A stretch of 5,495 bases of DNA. Origin: Elusimicrobiota bacterium (GTDB lineage: Bacteria > Elusimicrobiota > Elusimicrobia > UBA1565 > UBA9628). Shown here piece by piece: positions 5,220 to 5,495 of this stretch; the stretch's first letter is position 1; each line of letters opens with the position of its first letter. The notes beneath the pieces are model-generated. The model saw nothing but the letters and a program-made list of their open reading frames with translations, did no database searches and had not been told where the DNA came from. The position numbers were made by a program, and so were the translations under genes. The stretch covers positions 1-5,495 of the forward strand of contig JACQBB010000149.1 of NCBI GenBank assembly GCA_016194625.1, written 5' to 3'.

Positions 5220-5495
5220 ATGAGAACCGCCCCCTCTTTGCTCGCGGCCGCCCTGCCGTTCCTGGCCGTCTTCGCCGCCGCGTCGCAGGTCGACGTGAAC
5301 GTCGGCGCCGCGCAGGCGACGCCCGGCTCGAGCGCGGGCGCCGCGGTCACCAACTCCGGGGCGGGCGCGACCGGCGTCTCTCCGGCGGTCACGCCGCTGA
5401 ACTCGGCCCCCGGCCTGAGCGCCGCTCCCGGCGCGTTCTCCGCGCCCGGCGCCGTCGTCCCGTCCGGCGCGGTCCCGGCCGCCGTGACGCCCGCC
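5220..5495 (+). CDS. Exported Ala/Pro/Gly-rich protein, N-terminal part only (runs off the right edge)
   Basis: The frame is open from the ATG at 5220 to the end of the window, 92 codons with no stop. Residues 1-22 form a clear signal peptide: MRTAPS, a hydrophobic core from L7 to F18, then AAAS with a likely signal peptidase I cut before S22 or Q23. The mature part begins QVDVNVG and continues as low-complexity Ala/Gly/Pro/Ser/Val sequence with repeated short units such as SAPG, AAPG and PGA (about residues 65-80). Such stretches often form disordered linkers ahead of a folded enzymatic or surface domain, which would lie beyond this window. Only AAGGA, 1 nt before the ATG, resembles a ribosome site, which is too close to be standard and fits a leaderless or very short-leader message. 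No function can be assigned. High-GC Elusimicrobiota have many proteins with this sort of N-terminus, from memory. Confidence 0.78.
   Translation, partial: MRTAPSLLAAALPFLAVFAAASQVDVNVGAAQATPGSSAGAAVTNSGAGATGVSPAVTPLNSAPGLSAAPGAFSAPGAVVPSGAVPAAVTPA

Noticed and set aside
5207..5392. 61-codon minus-strand open frame opposite the exported-protein gene
   Set aside because: It is antisense to a clear signal-peptide gene, has no ribosome site and shows no recognisable feature.

Overview
The window is a 5.5 kb piece of a very GC-rich bacterial chromosome. Third codon positions are almost always G or C, so long mirror-image open frames appear opposite real genes. Nothing in it fixes the taxon. The Ala/Pro/Gly/Val-rich exported N-terminus at the right edge and the gene style remind me of high-GC Elusimicrobiota from metagenomes, but this is an inference at low to moderate confidence. 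I see no mobile element, tRNA, rRNA, CRISPR array or phage gene.

Left block (1-1210, + strand): the 3' two-thirds of pstB, the ATPase of the high-affinity phosphate importer, overlaps by ATGA a complete phoU, the phosphate-signalling regulator. This is the normal end of a pstSCAB-phoU operon whose earlier genes lie off the left edge.

Middle block (5140 down to 1207, - strand): a tightly packed co-directional run. In transcription order it holds a classical short-chain dehydrogenase (SDR), an SDR-type epimerase-like protein lacking the usual catalytic tyrosine, a PIN/NYN-like nuclease-type protein with an Arg/Ser/Gly-rich tail, a short downstream frame that looks like the C-terminal domain of that same protein, an exported protein with two DUF5666-like beta domains, and an ExoD-family membrane protein. 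Three junctions are 4-bp ATGA overlaps or short gaps, which suggests one transcript with translational coupling. The run converges on phoU; the two facing genes share a CTAG palindrome as their stop codons, with no terminator between.

Right block (5141-5495): a 79-bp divergent intergenic region, AT-rich at both ends with a palindrome-dense GC-rich core, separates the SDR operon from a + strand gene for an exported low-complexity protein that runs off the right edge. Two perfect TATAAT hexamers spaced 9 bp apart lie just before its ATG.

The most notable observation is the PIN/NYN-like gene. Its TAG stop is followed, in the same frame and with unbroken G/C third positions, by an 89-codon extension that looks like the domain expected at the end of this kind of protein. 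Either the gene is split by a nonsense mutation or base error, or the amber codon is read through, or the C-terminal part is made separately.
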